Notes: a model not told the origin generated them from the sequence alone. A DNA stretch of 64,000 bases from Paraburkholderia fynbosensis (GCF_902859935.1 NZ_CADIKI010000021.1:1-64000), one strand, 5' to 3'. Positions 32,244-42,220 are shown, counted from the stretch's first letter. Numbers and translations are program-made.

Positions 32244-34586
32244 ATGACACTCGACATCACTCAGTTCTATCAGACCTTCTTCGACGAAGCGGACGAACTG
32301 CTCGCGCAGATGGAGCAGTTGCTGCTCAATCTCGATATCGCCCATCCGGACCCCGAAGACCTCGCGGCGATTTTCCGCGCGGCGCATTCGATCAAGGGCG
32401 GCGCGGCGACCTTCGGCTTCACCGCGCTGACGGAGACGACCCACATTCTCGAATCGCTGCTCGATCGCGCGCGCAATAACGAACTCGTGCTGCGCAAGGA
32501 CATGATCGACACGTTCCTCGAAACCAAGGACGTGCTGTCCGGCCAGCTCGCCGACTATCGCGCGAGCGCGGAGCCGGACGCGGCAGTGGCCCGTGCGATC
32601 TGCGCGAAGCTCGAACAGTTGCATGCGGAGAGCCGCTTCGGCGGCGCGCCCGCCGAGGCGCATGCCGTCTTTGACGCGGCGCCTCAAGCCGCGGCAGCGG
32701 CACAAATTGAAGTACAGGCAGCAGAAGTACAACGCGGCACCCCGCCCGAGCACGTCGTCGAACAGGCGGTGCAGGCGGCGGGTGAATGGACTGACGGCGA
32801 ACCGGCACAGACCGGGCAAGCCGCGGAGGCAGGCATTGTCGGCGGCAGCGCCGACAATGCCGGTCCCCATCTGAAAATTACGCTACGGGGCGTTGGTGAG
32901 AAGGACCAGGAACTGCTGGCCGAAGAGCTCGGCAACCTGGGCAACATCGTCGGGCAGGTCAAGAGCGGCGGCGATCTGATGCTGTGGCTCGCGACAGACG
33001 TACCCTCCGACGACATCATCGCCGTGTGCTGTTTCGTGATCGACGAAAGTCAGATCTCGATCGGCCGCGGCACCGCACCGGCGGACGAGATGCAGCAAGG
33101 CGAACCTGGAACGCCCGACGCTGCCGCCTCGATCCCGGTGCAAGCAGCACAGGCAACACCGGCAGCACACGCGGTTCAGGCGGACCAGGCAGCATCGCCG
33201 GCGGCCGGCATCGCTGCGTCCGCCGGGTCGGCGGCGCAAGGGCAGTTCGACGCGCCGGCGGCATCGGCAACCTCGGCAGCCCCGGCGCCCGCCGCGGCCC
33301 AATCGGCTGCTACGCCCAACGCGGCGGCATCGGGCGCGGCCGCGCCCGCCGAACACGACCGCAAGGCAGCGCGTCCGGCGGCTGCCGCCGCAGGCGCCGA
33401 AGGCAGCTCGATTCGCGTCGGCGTCGAAAAGGTCGATCAGCTGATCAACCTGGTCGGCGAACTGGTGATCACGCAGGCGATGCTCGCGGAAACCACCAGC
33501 ACGTTCGACCCGGCGCTGCACGATCGCCTCTTCAACGGCATGGCGCAGCTCGAGCGCAACGCGCGCGATCTGCAGGAAGCGGTGATGTCGATCCGCATGA
33601 TGCCGATGGATTACGTGTTCAGCCGCTTCCCGCGTCTCGTGCGCGATCTGGCGGCGAAACTCGGCAAGGAAGTCGAACTCGTCACCTTCGGTCAGGCGAC
33701 CGAACTCGACAAGAGCCTCATCGAACGGATCATCGATCCGTTGACCCACCTCGTGCGCAACAGTCTCGACCACGGCATCGAAACCGTGGAGGCGCGGCGC
33801 GCGGCGGGCAAGGATTCGACCGGGCAACTGGTGCTGTCGGCGGCGCATCATGGCGGCAACATCGTCATCGAAGTAAGCGACGACGGCGCGGGTCTGCGCC
33901 GCGACAAGATTCTCGCGAAGGCGGCCAAGCAGGGCATGCAGGTCAGCGAAACCATGACCGACGAAGAAGTCTGGAACCTGATCTTCCTGCCGGGCTTTTC
34001 GACGGCGGAACAGGTGACCGACGTGTCGGGCCGTGGCGTCGGCATGGACGTGGTGAAGCGCAACATCCAGTCGATGGGTGGTCACGTCGAAATCACCTCG
34101 CACGCCGGCAAGGGCAGCACCACGCGAATTGTCCTGCCGCTCACGCTAGCTATTCTCGACGGCATGTCGGTGAAGGTCGGCAGCGAGATTTTCATTCTGC
34201 CGCTGAACTTCGTGATGGAGTCGCTCCAGCCGCGAGCCGAGGACATCTACACGGTGGCCAACGGCGAGCGTGTGGTGCGCGTGCGCGGCGAATATCTGCC
34301 GCTCGTCGCCTTGCACGAAGTATTCAACGTCGAAGACGCGAAGCAGGAGCCCACGCAAGGCATCGTCACCATCATGCAAACCGAGGGGCGCCGCTTCGCG
34401 ATGCTGATTGACGAGCTGGTGGGACAGCAGCAGGTGGTCGTGAAGAATCTCGAAACGAACTACCGCAAGGTGCACGGCATTTCCGCCGCGACCATTCTCG
34501 GCGACGGCAGTGTCGCGCTGATCGTGGACGTGGCGGCGCTGAACCGCGAAACCCGTAACGCGCACGGCGCGATGAGCCTCGCATGA
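32244..34586 (+). CDS. cheA: Chemotaxis histidine kinase CheA
   Basis: This is a 780-aa kinase. The HPt domain (1-105) has phospho-His H48 in FRAAHSIKGGAATFGF. A P2-like domain spans about 209-272. An Ala/Pro-rich linker runs about 275-385. Dimerisation and ATPase follow from 388 (SIRVGVEKVDQLINLVGELV), with N box HLVRNSLDHGIE near 505 and later DGAGLRRDKI and GRGVGMDVV. The CheW-like P5 domain occupies about 640-770. It phosphorylates CheY and CheB in response to receptors. It is longer than E. coli CheA (654 aa) because of the linkers. Confidence 0.97.
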   Translation: MTLDITQFYQTFFDEADELLAQMEQLLLNLDIAHPDPEDLAAIFRAAHSIKGGAATFGFTALTETTHILESLLDRARNNELVLRKDMIDTFLETKDVLSGQLADYRASAEPDAAVARAICAKLEQLHAESRFGGAPAEAHAVFDAAPQAAAAAQIEVQAAEVQRGTPPEHVVEQAVQAAGEWTDGEPAQTGQAAEAGIVGGSADNAGPHLKITLRGVGEKDQELLAEELGNLGNIVGQVKSGGDLMLWLATDVPSDDIIAVCCFVIDESQISIGRGTAPADEMQQGEPGTPDAAASIPVQAAQATPAAHAVQADQAASPAAGIAASAGSAAQGQFDAPAASATSAAPAPAAAQSAATPNAAASGAAAPAEHDRKAARPAAAAAGAEGSSIRVGVEKVDQLINLVGELVITQAMLAETTSTFDPALHDRLFNGMAQLERNARDLQEAVMSIRMMPMDYVFSRFPRLVRDLAAKLGKEVELVTFGQATELDKSLIERIIDPLTHLVRNSLDHGIETVEARRAAGKDSTGQLVLSAAHHGGNIVIEVSDDGAGLRRDKILAKAAKQGMQVSETMTDEEVWNLIFLPGFSTAEQVTDVSGRGVGMDVVKRNIQSMGGHVEITSHAGKGSTTRIVLPLTLAILDGMSVKVGSEIFILPLNFVMESLQPRAEDIYTVANGERVVRVRGEYLPLVALHEVFNVEDAKQEPTQGIVTIMQTEGRRFAMLIDELVGQQQVVVKNLETNYRKVHGISAATILGDGSVALIVDVAALNRETRNAHGAMSLA

Positions 34587-34673
34587 TGACCGTGACGCGC
34601 GCGGAGCGTGCACGGCGCACAGCATTCGCAACACTCATTCAACTTATTTCATCCCAACCGTTTGGGGGCTAAC

Positions 34674-35204
34674 GTGGCAGAAGTCCAATCCATCAATTCG
34701 AGCGGCGCGAACGGTACGAGCAGCCGCCGCGACGCGCAGCAGGCGGACGCCGGCGGTCAGGAGTTCCTCGTCTTCACGCTCGGCGCCGAAGAGTACGGCA
34801 TCGACATCCTCAAGGTGCAGGAAATCCGCGGCTACGACAACGTCACGCGAATCGCCAATGCGCCCGAGTTCATCAAGGGTGTGATCAATCTGCGCGGCAT
34901 CATCGTGCCGATCGTCGACATGCGCATCAAGTTCCATCTGGGCCGCGTCGAGTACGACCATCAGACGGTCGTGATCATCCTGAACGTCGCGCATCGCGTG
35001 GTCGGGATGGTGGTCGACGGCGTGTCCGACGTGCTGACGCTCGCCGCCGACCAGATCATGCCGGCGCCCGAGTTCGGCGCGACGCTGACGACCGAGTACC
35101 TCACGGGGCTCGGCACCGTCGACGGCCGCATGCTGATTCTGATGGACATCGAAAAGCTGATGACCAGCCGCGAAATGGCGCTGATCGAAACGCTCGGCGT
35201 CTAG
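34674..35204 (+). CDS. cheW: Chemotaxis coupling protein CheW
   Basis: This is a 176-aa scaffold joining CheA to receptors. After a short Ser/Ala/Gln N-terminal tail, the CheW fold runs EFLVFTLGAEEYGIDILKVQ, NAPEFIKGVINLRGIIVPIV, VVGMVVDGVSDVL and ILMDIEKLM. The GTG start at 34674 follows a GGGGG ribosome-binding site. The mcp gene follows closely. Confidence 0.96.
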   Translation: MAEVQSINSSGANGTSSRRDAQQADAGGQEFLVFTLGAEEYGIDILKVQEIRGYDNVTRIANAPEFIKGVINLRGIIVPIVDMRIKFHLGRVEYDHQTVVIILNVAHRVVGMVVDGVSDVLTLAADQIMPAPEFGATLTTEYLTGLGTVDGRMLILMDIEKLMTSREMALIETLGV

Positions 35205-35266
35205 GCGGAACACGGCGTGAGCACAACGGCCAGGCCGAAACGAGAGATAGGTAAGGGAGCGTGAAG

Positions 35267-37168
35267 ATGCTGAACAGGTGGTCGATCCGCACGTCGTTGA
35301 CAACGGTGGGGGTCCTTCTGGTTGCGCTGACCGTGACGGTCGGCGCCCTCGGGCTAAGCGCGTTGAATCGTGCGAGCCAGTCGCTCGATCGCATCGCGCG
35401 CGGCGACCTGGTGGCGATTCATGCACTCGACGACGCGGCTTCTTACCTGTTGCGCTCGCGTCTCGCGGTGGACCGCTTCAACACGCTGTCGGCCGCGGGT
35501 AATGCGGACGAAGCGAAGAAAGCGATCGACCGCGCGCAGGAACTGCTCGCGAAGGGCAACCAGAACTGGCAGACCTATCTCGACGCACCGAAATCCGGCA
35601 TCGACCAGGCCTTGCTCGACGACGTGCTCGCGAGGCGCACGGCGGTGATGCACGACGGTGTCGAGCCGGAGTTCGCGGCGCTGAACGCGAACGACATGGC
35701 CGCGTATCACGCGATCGCCGATACGAAGATCAGCCCGATGTTCATCGCGTACGACGCGGCGTCGGCGGCGGTCATCAAGGCGTTGCAGCAAGGCGTGACG
35801 CAGCAGCAGGAGAGCGCGCAGGCCAACGCGTCGCTGATGATGACGCTGATCGTCGCGATGACGGTGTTCGCATTGCTGCTGGTGGTGGGCATCCGCTTCG
35901 CGCTGCGCGGGCTGATCGTGCAGCCGCTGAAAGATGCGACGAACTGCTTCGAGCGGATCGCCTCGGGCGATCTGTCCGAGACGATCGAGGTGTACAGCCG
36001 CAATGAAATCGGCCGCCTGTTCGACGGCATCAAGCGGATGCAGCAAAGCCTCTCGACGATGGTGAAGGCGGTGCACAGCAGCGCCGAATCGATCGACACC
36101 GGCGCGCGCGAAATCGCGATGGGCAACACCGATCTGTCGCAGCGCACCGAACAGCAGGCCGCTTCGCTGCAGGAAACCGCGTCGAGCATGGAGCAGTTGA
36201 CCGGCACCGTGCGGCAGAACGCCGAGAACGCGCGCCAGGCGAGCCAGCTCGCCGTCAACGCGTCCGACATCGCCACGCGCGGCGGCGACGTGGTGAGCCA
36301 GGTCGTCACGACGATGCAGGACATCGCGACCAGCTCGAACAAGGTCGTCGACATCATCGGCGTGATCGAAGGCATTGCGTTTCAGACCAATATTCTCGCG
36401 CTGAACGCGGCGGTCGAAGCCGCGCGCGCCGGCGAACAGGGCCGCGGCTTCGCGGTGGTGGCTGGCGAAGTGCGCAGTCTCGCGCAGCGCAGCGCGAGCG
36501 CCGCGAAGGAAATCAAGGAACTGATCGGCGACTCGGTCGACAAGGTGCAAAGCGGCTCGGCGCTGGTCGGCCGCGCGGGCACGACGATGGACGAGATCGT
36601 GCAGGCGGTGCGCCGCGTGACCGACATCATGGGCGAAATCAGCGCGGCGTCCGAAGAGCAGTCGGGCGGCATCGAGCAGGTGAATCGCGCGGTCGTGCAG
36701 ATGGACGCAGTCACGCAGCAGAACGCGGCGCTGGTCGAGCAGGCAGCAGCGGCTGCCGGGTCGCTCGAAGACCAGACGCGTCAGTTGCAGGCGGTGGTGA
36801 ACGGCTGGAAAGTGGCCGGCGGCCAGACGCGCGCCGGCGGTACGGCGGTGCGTCAGCAGGCGGCAGCGCGAGTGAACGGCGGCGTGGGCTCGCAGTCCGG
36901 TAAAGCCGTGGCGAAAGCGTCGACGGCGAACGGCGCGGCGCATCCGGCGGCGTCAAGCGTTTCAAGCGCAACAAGCGCAGCAAGCTCGGACACTGCGGCA
37001 TCGGCGGCGAACCCCGCGCCGGCTTCAGCGAGCCACGACGCAGGCGCACGCGTCGAACCGGCGCTCAAACCGAAGGCGACGGCCCGCGCAGCTACCGGCG
37101 CCGTTGCGCGTCCGGCTCCGGCGATTCCTGCTACGGCAGGCGCAGACGCGGATTGGGAAACGTTTTAG
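35267..37168 (+). CDS. Methyl-accepting chemotaxis protein
   Basis: This is a 633-aa receptor. TM1 is near residues 10-32 and a periplasmic four-helix-type ligand domain follows. TM2 is near 188-212 (LMMTLIVAMTVFALLLVVGI), then HAMP. The cytoplasmic hairpin tip is AFQTNILALNAAVEAARAGE near 370-390. A long Ala/Ser-rich tail ends in the pentapeptide DWETF, the CheR/CheB tether seen as NWETF in Tar/Tsr. ATG 35267 is preferred over GTG 35261 because AAGGGAG is 7 nt from the ATG but only 1 nt from the GTG. The ligand is unknown. Confidence 0.93.
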   Translation: MLNRWSIRTSLTTVGVLLVALTVTVGALGLSALNRASQSLDRIARGDLVAIHALDDAASYLLRSRLAVDRFNTLSAAGNADEAKKAIDRAQELLAKGNQNWQTYLDAPKSGIDQALLDDVLARRTAVMHDGVEPEFAALNANDMAAYHAIADTKISPMFIAYDAASAAVIKALQQGVTQQQESAQANASLMMTLIVAMTVFALLLVVGIRFALRGLIVQPLKDATNCFERIASGDLSETIEVYSRNEIGRLFDGIKRMQQSLSTMVKAVHSSAESIDTGAREIAMGNTDLSQRTEQQAASLQETASSMEQLTGTVRQNAENARQASQLAVNASDIATRGGDVVSQVVTTMQDIATSSNKVVDIIGVIEGIAFQTNILALNAAVEAARAGEQGRGFAVVAGEVRSLAQRSASAAKEIKELIGDSVDKVQSGSALVGRAGTTMDEIVQAVRRVTDIMGEISAASEEQSGGIEQVNRAVVQMDAVTQQNAALVEQAAAAAGSLEDQTRQLQAVVNGWKVAGGQTRAGGTAVRQQAAARVNGGVGSQSGKAVAKASTANGAAHPAASSVSSATSAASSDTAASAANPAPASASHDAGARVEPALKPKATARAATGAVARPAPAIPATAGADADWETF

Positions 37169-37372
37169 GAAGTGGCACAAAGACATGCAGTCATTCGGCA
37201 TCTCGCCCGTTGATGGGCGAATCATCGAAGCACGCTGGTTCAGCGTGTCGCGGGCCGACTGCGTGTTGGCAAACCTCGCGGGCGGGCGCGACCCCGCGAA
37301 CACAACCGTTTCTGCGCTGGCGTCTTCGCCGGGCGGCAAGCGGAATGGCTCGTATCGCAGGCAGGAATTCAC

Positions 37373-38362
37373 ATGATGGCAACGCGCGCACAACAGCGAC
37401 CCGGACGGGCAAGTCCCGAACGGGCCACGCCCGATCGGGCGGAGTCGGGCAGGTCCAGCGAGCAGGCACGGGACTTCGAATTCACGTCGGCGGATTTCGC
37501 TCGCATTCGCGAGCTGATTCATCGCAGCGCGGGCATTTCGCTGTCGGATCACAAACGCGACATGGCGTACAGCCGCCTCGCGCGCCGCCTGCGTGCACGC
37601 GGCCTCGACACCTTCAAGCAGTATCTCGATCTGCTCGAAGCGGAAAACGACTCTGCCGAGTGGGAAGCGTTCACCAATGCGCTGACTACCAATTTGACGG
37701 CGTTCTTCCGCGAAGCGCATCACTTTCCGATTCTCGCCGACTTCGTGCCGCGTCGCGCACAGCCAGTGTCCGTGTGGTGTTCGGCGGCGTCGACCGGTGA
37801 AGAACCGTATTCGATCGCGATGACGCTGATCGAAGCGCTCGGCGAAAGCGGCGCGCGCCAGGCGTCGGTGCTCGCCACCGACATCGATACCCAGGTGCTC
37901 GCGAAAGCCGAAGCCGGCGTGTACCAGTTCGACCAGGTGAAGCACCTGTCGCCCGAGCGGCTCAAGCGCTTCTTCCTCAAAGGCACCGGCGCGCATGCGG
38001 GAATGGTGAAGGTGCGCCCTGAAGTGCGCGCGCTGGTGCGCTTCGAACAACTGAACCTGACCGACCGCGACTACCAGTTGCGCTCGCAGTTCGACGCGAT
38101 CTTCTGCCGCAACGTGATGATCTATTTCGACAAGCCGACCCAGGCGCAAGTCCTCGGACGCTTCGAGCCGCTGATGAAAGCGGGCGGCCTGCTGTTCGCC
38201 GGGCACTCGGAAAACTTCACGTACGTGACGCAGGCATTCAAGCTGCGCGGCCAGACCGTCTACGAATTGACGCGCGACGTGGGCGGCGCCCGCCCTACGT
38301 CACGCACGACGGGCGCAACGGGTAACACCGCGCACCACACGACGAGCGGGGTGGCAGCATGA
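37373..38362 (+). CDS. cheR: Chemotaxis protein methyltransferase CheR
   Basis: This is a 329-aa SAM-dependent methyltransferase that adds methyl groups to receptor glutamates. The N-terminal helical domain is near 35-110 with MAYSRLARRLRARGLDTFKQ. The SAM-binding VSVWCSAASTGEEPYSIAMT follows. Later come LATDIDTQVLAKAEAG and FDAIFCRNVMIYFDKPTQAQ. The first 30 residues and the last 25 are extra. AGGCAGGA precedes the ATG. It overlaps cheD by 4 bp. Confidence 0.96.
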   Translation: MMATRAQQRPGRASPERATPDRAESGRSSEQARDFEFTSADFARIRELIHRSAGISLSDHKRDMAYSRLARRLRARGLDTFKQYLDLLEAENDSAEWEAFTNALTTNLTAFFREAHHFPILADFVPRRAQPVSVWCSAASTGEEPYSIAMTLIEALGESGARQASVLATDIDTQVLAKAEAGVYQFDQVKHLSPERLKRFFLKGTGAHAGMVKVRPEVRALVRFEQLNLTDRDYQLRSQFDAIFCRNVMIYFDKPTQAQVLGRFEPLMKAGGLLFAGHSENFTYVTQAFKLRGQTVYELTRDVGGARPTSRTTGATGNTAHHTTSGVAA

Positions 38363-39072
38363 GCAGCGCCCTGCCGATCGCATCGAATCTGTATTACGAC
38401 AACCACTTCCAGCGCCCAGGCGTGAAGCTGTTGCCGAACGAGTTCTATACCACCAGCGAAGACATGGTGCTCGTCACCGTGCTCGGTTCGTGCGTCGCGG
38501 CCTGCATCCTGGATCGCACGGCCGGCATCGGCGGGATGAATCACTTCATGCTGCCCGACGACGGCGCGGACGTCGCGCAAGCCGCATCGGATTCGATGCG
38601 CTACGGCGCATACGCGATGGAAGTGCTGATCAACGAACTGATCAAGGCGGGCGGGCGGCGCGAGCGCTTCGAAGCGAAGGTGTTCGGCGGCGGCGCGGTG
38701 CTCGCGGGCATGACGACGATGAACATCGGCGACCGCAATTCGGAATTCGTGCGCCGTTATCTGGCGACCGAAAAAATCCGCATCGTCGCCGAGGATTTGC
38801 AAGGCTCGCATCCGCGCAAGGTTGCCTTCATGCCGCGCACCGGCCAGGTGATGGTGAAGAAACTGCGCGTGCAGCAGGAAGCGGGCGTCGCCGAACGCGA
38901 ACGCGCGCTCGTGCGGCAGAGCCCCGAAGCGCGCGCCGAACGGCTCGCGGCGGCGCGCAAGCGGGTCGAACTGTTCGCGGCGCCCGCCGCGGCGCGCCCG
39001 CGCATCGAGCTGTTCGGCGCGAGCCCGCGACCGATTAATTCAAACAACGCCAGAACCACAGAGGAGGCGTGA
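38359..39072 (+). CDS. cheD: Chemoreceptor glutamine deamidase CheD
   Basis: This is a 237-aa enzyme that deamidates receptor glutamines. The active-site Cys is in VTVLGSCVAACILDR, the His in GGMNHFMLPDD, and the Thr in a later strand near KVFGGGAVLAGMTTMNIGDR. The Ala/Arg-rich C-terminal ~50 residues extend beyond the catalytic fold. It starts inside the cheR stop (ATGA) and ends at the cheB start, so translation is coupled. Confidence 0.95.
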   Translation: MSSALPIASNLYYDNHFQRPGVKLLPNEFYTTSEDMVLVTVLGSCVAACILDRTAGIGGMNHFMLPDDGADVAQAASDSMRYGAYAMEVLINELIKAGGRRERFEAKVFGGGAVLAGMTTMNIGDRNSEFVRRYLATEKIRIVAEDLQGSHPRKVAFMPRTGQVMVKKLRVQQEAGVAERERALVRQSPEARAERLAAARKRVELFAAPAAARPRIELFGASPRPINSNNARTTEEA

Positions 39073-40175
39073 GCGCTGTGCAAAAGATCAAAGTACTGTG
39101 CGTCGACGATTCGGCGCTGATCCGCAGCCTGATGACCGAAATCATCAACAGCCAGCCGGACATGACCGTCGTTGCGACCGCACCCGACCCGCTGGTCGCG
39201 CGCGAACTCATCAAGCAGCACAACCCGGACGTGCTGACGCTCGACGTCGAAATGCCGCGCATGGATGGGCTCGACTTCCTCGAGAAGCTGATGCGTTTGC
39301 GGCCGATGCCGGTCGTGATGGTGTCGTCGCTGACCGAGCGCGGTAACGAAATCACGCTGCGCGCGCTGGAACTGGGCGCGGTCGATTTCGTCACCAAGCC
39401 GAAGGTCGGTATTCGCGACGGTATGCTCGACTACTCGGAAAAGCTCGCCGACAAGATTCGCGCGGCGGCCCGTGCTCGCGTGCGCCAAGCCGCGCCGGCG
39501 CAGCATGCGGCAGCGCACGCCGCACAGGCCGCGCATGCGTCGGCCGGCGCCGCGCCGCTTTTCAACAATCCGTTGCTCAGTACCGAGAAGCTGATCATCG
39601 TCGGCGCGTCGACGGGCGGCACCGAAGCGATCCGCGAAGTGCTGCTGCCGCTGCCGCCGGATGCGCCCGCCGTTCTGATCGCTCAGCACATGCCGCCGGG
39701 GTTTACGAAATCTTTCGCGCAACGCCTCAATGGTTTGTGCCGGATTACCGTTAAAGAAGCTGAGCACGGCGAACGCGTGCTGCCCGGACATGCGTATATC
39801 GCGCCGGGCCACGCGCACTTGTTGCTGGCGCGCAGCGGCGCTAACTACATCGCGCATCTGTCGGACGAGCCGCCGGTCAACCGGCATCGTCCGTCGGTCG
39901 ACGTGCTGTTCCGTTCGGCCGCGCAGCATGCGGGCAAGAACGCGGTCGGCGTGATTCTGACCGGGATGGGGCGCGACGGCGCCGCCGGGCTGCTGGACAT
40001 GAAAAAGGCGGGGGCGTACACCCTCGCGCAGGACGAAGCGAGCTGCATCGTGTTCGGCATGCCGCGCGAAGCGATTGCGCTCGGTGCGGCCGACGAGATC
40101 GCAGCGCTGCCGGAAATGAGCCGGCGCGTGATGGCGCGTTTGTCGTCGATGGGTGACCGCGTTCAGCGGGTATGA
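39069..40175 (+). CDS. cheB: Chemotaxis methylesterase/response regulator CheB
   Basis: This is a 368-aa protein. The receiver domain has D13/D14 and phospho-Asp D59 in VLTLDVEMPRMDG. An Ala/His-rich linker lies near 135-170. The esterase domain carries the Ser in GASTGGTEAIREVLLP, His in IAQHMPPGFTKSFA and Asp in TGMGRDGAAGL. It removes receptor methyl groups. GTG 39069 overlaps the cheD stop. A second GTG at 39078 sits 10 nt from GAGGAGG and is also plausible, so the first three residues are uncertain. Confidence 0.96.
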   Translation: MSAVQKIKVLCVDDSALIRSLMTEIINSQPDMTVVATAPDPLVARELIKQHNPDVLTLDVEMPRMDGLDFLEKLMRLRPMPVVMVSSLTERGNEITLRALELGAVDFVTKPKVGIRDGMLDYSEKLADKIRAAARARVRQAAPAQHAAAHAAQAAHASAGAAPLFNNPLLSTEKLIIVGASTGGTEAIREVLLPLPPDAPAVLIAQHMPPGFTKSFAQRLNGLCRITVKEAEHGERVLPGHAYIAPGHAHLLLARSGANYIAHLSDEPPVNRHRPSVDVLFRSAAQHAGKNAVGVILTGMGRDGAAGLLDMKKAGAYTLAQDEASCIVFGMPREAIALGAADEIAALPEMSRRVMARLSSMGDRVQRV

Positions 40176-40236
40176 TGCGCACCGGATGGAGCGAGGCGGT
40201 CAAGCGCCGCAACATGGAACATGCAAAGGGAATGAA

Positions 40237-40632
40237 ATGGATAAGGGAATGAAGATTCTGGTAGTTGACGACTTTCCGACGATGCGCCGGATCGTCCGCA
40301 ACCTCCTCAAGGAACTGGGCTACTCGAACGTCGACGAGGCGGAAGACGGTCAGGCGGGTCTCGCGCGTTTGCGCAGCGGCACCTACGAGTTCGTGATCTC
40401 CGACTGGAACATGCCGAACCTCGACGGCCTCGCGATGCTCAAAGCCATTCGCGCCGACGCCGCTCTCGCGCATCTGCCGGTGCTGATGGTAACGGCCGAG
40501 TCCAAGAAGGAAAACATCATCGCGGCGGCGCAGGCCGGCGCGAGCGGTTATGTCGTCAAGCCGTTCACGGCCGCGACGCTCGACGAGAAGCTCAACAAGA
40601 TTCTCGAGAAGATGGCGAAGACCGGGAGCTGA
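40237..40632 (+). CDS. cheY: Chemotaxis response regulator CheY
   Basis: This is a 131-aa receiver matching classical CheY: KILVVDDFPTMRRIVRNLLK (D11/D12), phospho-Asp D56 in FVISDWNMPNLDG, the Thr in VTAESKKENI, the switch Tyr in GASGYVVKPFT, and the Lys in KPF. The phosphorylated form binds FliM to reverse the motor. It is followed directly by cheZ, 1 bp after its stop. Confidence 0.97.
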   Translation: MDKGMKILVVDDFPTMRRIVRNLLKELGYSNVDEAEDGQAGLARLRSGTYEFVISDWNMPNLDGLAMLKAIRADAALAHLPVLMVTAESKKENIIAAAQAGASGYVVKPFTAATLDEKLNKILEKMAKTGS

Positions 40633-40633
40633 C

Positions 40634-41344
40634 GTGAATTTGCCGACCCATGCGCCTCACGCCGAAGCGGTCGGCGAGAGTGGCGACCACGCGTCCGACC
40701 GCATTCTCGCCCGCATTGGACAACTGACGCGCACGCTGCGCGATTCGATGCGCGAGCTCGGGCTCGACAAGCACGTCGAGCGTGCGGCGGAAGCCGTGCC
40801 CGATGCCCGCGATCGTCTGAAGTACATCGCGGACATGACCGAGCAGGCTGCCGAGCGCGTGCTGTCGGCGATCGATGTCGCCAAGCCGGTTCAGGAGCAA
40901 CTGCAGAAGGACGCGGGCGAACTCGACGCGCGCTGGGAGCAGTGGTACGCGGCGCCGATCGAGCGCGAGGAAGTGCGCGCGCTGATGAACGACACGCGCA
41001 CCTTCCTGCGCGGGGTGCCCGAGGCGACCGGCGCGACCAACGCGCAGCTGATGGAGATCATGCTCGCCCAGGACTTCCAGGATCTGACCGGCCAGGTGAT
41101 CAAGAAGATCACGGATGTCGTGTACCTGATCGAGCAGCAGTTGCTCGGCGTGCTGGTCGAAAACATCGCGCTCGAACGGCGCGAGCAGTTCGCGGCCAAC
41201 GCGGCGGCGCTTGCCGCCGAGGTGTCCCCGACCGGCAGCCCCGAACATCTGCTGAATGGCCCGCAGATCAATCCGGAAGGCAAGACGGACGTGATGCAGG
41301 ATCAATCGCAGGTCGACGACCTGCTCGCCAGTCTGGGTTTCTGA
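40634..41344 (+). CDS. cheZ: CheY-P phosphatase CheZ
   Basis: This is a 236-aa all-helical phosphatase. The active-site region is AQDFQDLTGQVIKKITDVVY, with the catalytic Gln in DLTGQ. The C-terminal CheY-binding peptide is QVDDLLASLGF. The GTG start lies just after the cheY stop, so coupling is likely. It ends the che operon. Confidence 0.96.
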   Translation: MNLPTHAPHAEAVGESGDHASDRILARIGQLTRTLRDSMRELGLDKHVERAAEAVPDARDRLKYIADMTEQAAERVLSAIDVAKPVQEQLQKDAGELDARWEQWYAAPIEREEVRALMNDTRTFLRGVPEATGATNAQLMEIMLAQDFQDLTGQVIKKITDVVYLIEQQLLGVLVENIALERREQFAANAAALAAEVSPTGSPEHLLNGPQINPEGKTDVMQDQSQVDDLLASLGF

Positions 41345-41663
41345 CGCTGGCAGCGCTGGTGGCCGCCTGTCGGCCACGCGGCCTCGTCAGGCAGCCCAGG
41401 CCAGCCATTCGTTCGCTCCGCTCGGCCATCATCACGCATGGCAAGCCGCGCCTCCCCGCGCGCTTGCTGTCTCTGCGCGCGAACCACAGGCATACTACGG
41501 GCTCAAGCAGCGGCACGGCGCTCCGGCGGATATAGTCGCCGGCCGGTGGCTCGGTGGGCGAGGCCCCTCATGATTCCCACCGCGGCCGTGCCGTATGATC
41601 TGCCTATTTGCAGCCGGTTCGCGCGCGATGCGAACCGAGCCGCAGCTCGGGAGGAGCACCACC
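41345..41663. other. Intergenic region after cheZ
   Basis: A 319-bp gap separating the che operon from the DUF2844 gene. No gene or clear terminator is seen. Confidence 0.35.
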
Positions 41664-42206
41664 ATGTGGAGTCATATACGCCGCGCCGGGTTCGTTACGG
41701 CGTTAGCCTTGCCCTGTTCGCTGTTGGCCGTGCAGTCCGCTCACGCGGGACTGGGCGGGGCGCCGATGACGCCACCCGCGGACGCATCGGTTTCTTCCCG
41801 CGTGGTCCAGCCCGGCGGCGGCATTGCCGCCTCGGCGGCCCAGAGCGTGATGCGTTCGGCATCGAGCACCACTTCTTCCGCTTCCTCGTCCTATACCGTG
41901 CGTGAGACCACGCTCGGCAACGGCACCGTGGTGCGCGAATATCTCGCCGCCGACGGCGCCGTCTTCGGCATTGCCTGGCGCGGCCCGCAAATGCCGGATC
42001 TGAACGATCTGCTCGGCAGCTATTTCCCGCAGTATGTCGCCGGCGTGAAGGCCGTGCGCGCGGCGCGCGGCGGTGCCCGCGGTCCCGTCAGCGTCGACCA
42101 GAGCGGGCTCGTGGTGCGCTCCGGCGGCCACATGGGCGCGTTCAGCGGGCAGGCCTGGCTGACGCCCGCGCTGCCCTCCGGCGTCAGCGGTTCAGACATC
42201 CAGTGA
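41664..42206 (+). CDS. Exported DUF2844-family protein
   Basis: This 180-aa protein has a signal peptide (MWSHIRRAGFVTALALPCSL to HAG). A Ser/Ala-rich linker precedes the conserved part YTVRETTLGNGTVVREYLAA, VFGIAWRGPQMPDLNDLLGS and YF-QY. GGGAGGAG lies 9 nt before the ATG. The DUF2844 gene usually sits next to a DUF3443 gene in Burkholderia, as here. The function is unknown. Confidence 0.8.
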   Translation: MWSHIRRAGFVTALALPCSLLAVQSAHAGLGGAPMTPPADASVSSRVVQPGGGIAASAAQSVMRSASSTTSSASSSYTVRETTLGNGTVVREYLAADGAVFGIAWRGPQMPDLNDLLGSYFPQYVAGVKAVRAARGGARGPVSVDQSGLVVRSGGHMGAFSGQAWLTPALPSGVSGSDIQ

Positions 42207-42220
42207 CGGCGAGGACGACC

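Noticed and set aside
37185..37376. 63-codon frame between mcp and cheR, overlapping the cheR start by 4 bp
   Set aside because: The overlap suggests coupling, but it has no good ribosome-binding site, no recognisable features and irregular codon use. It could be revisited with ribosome profiling.
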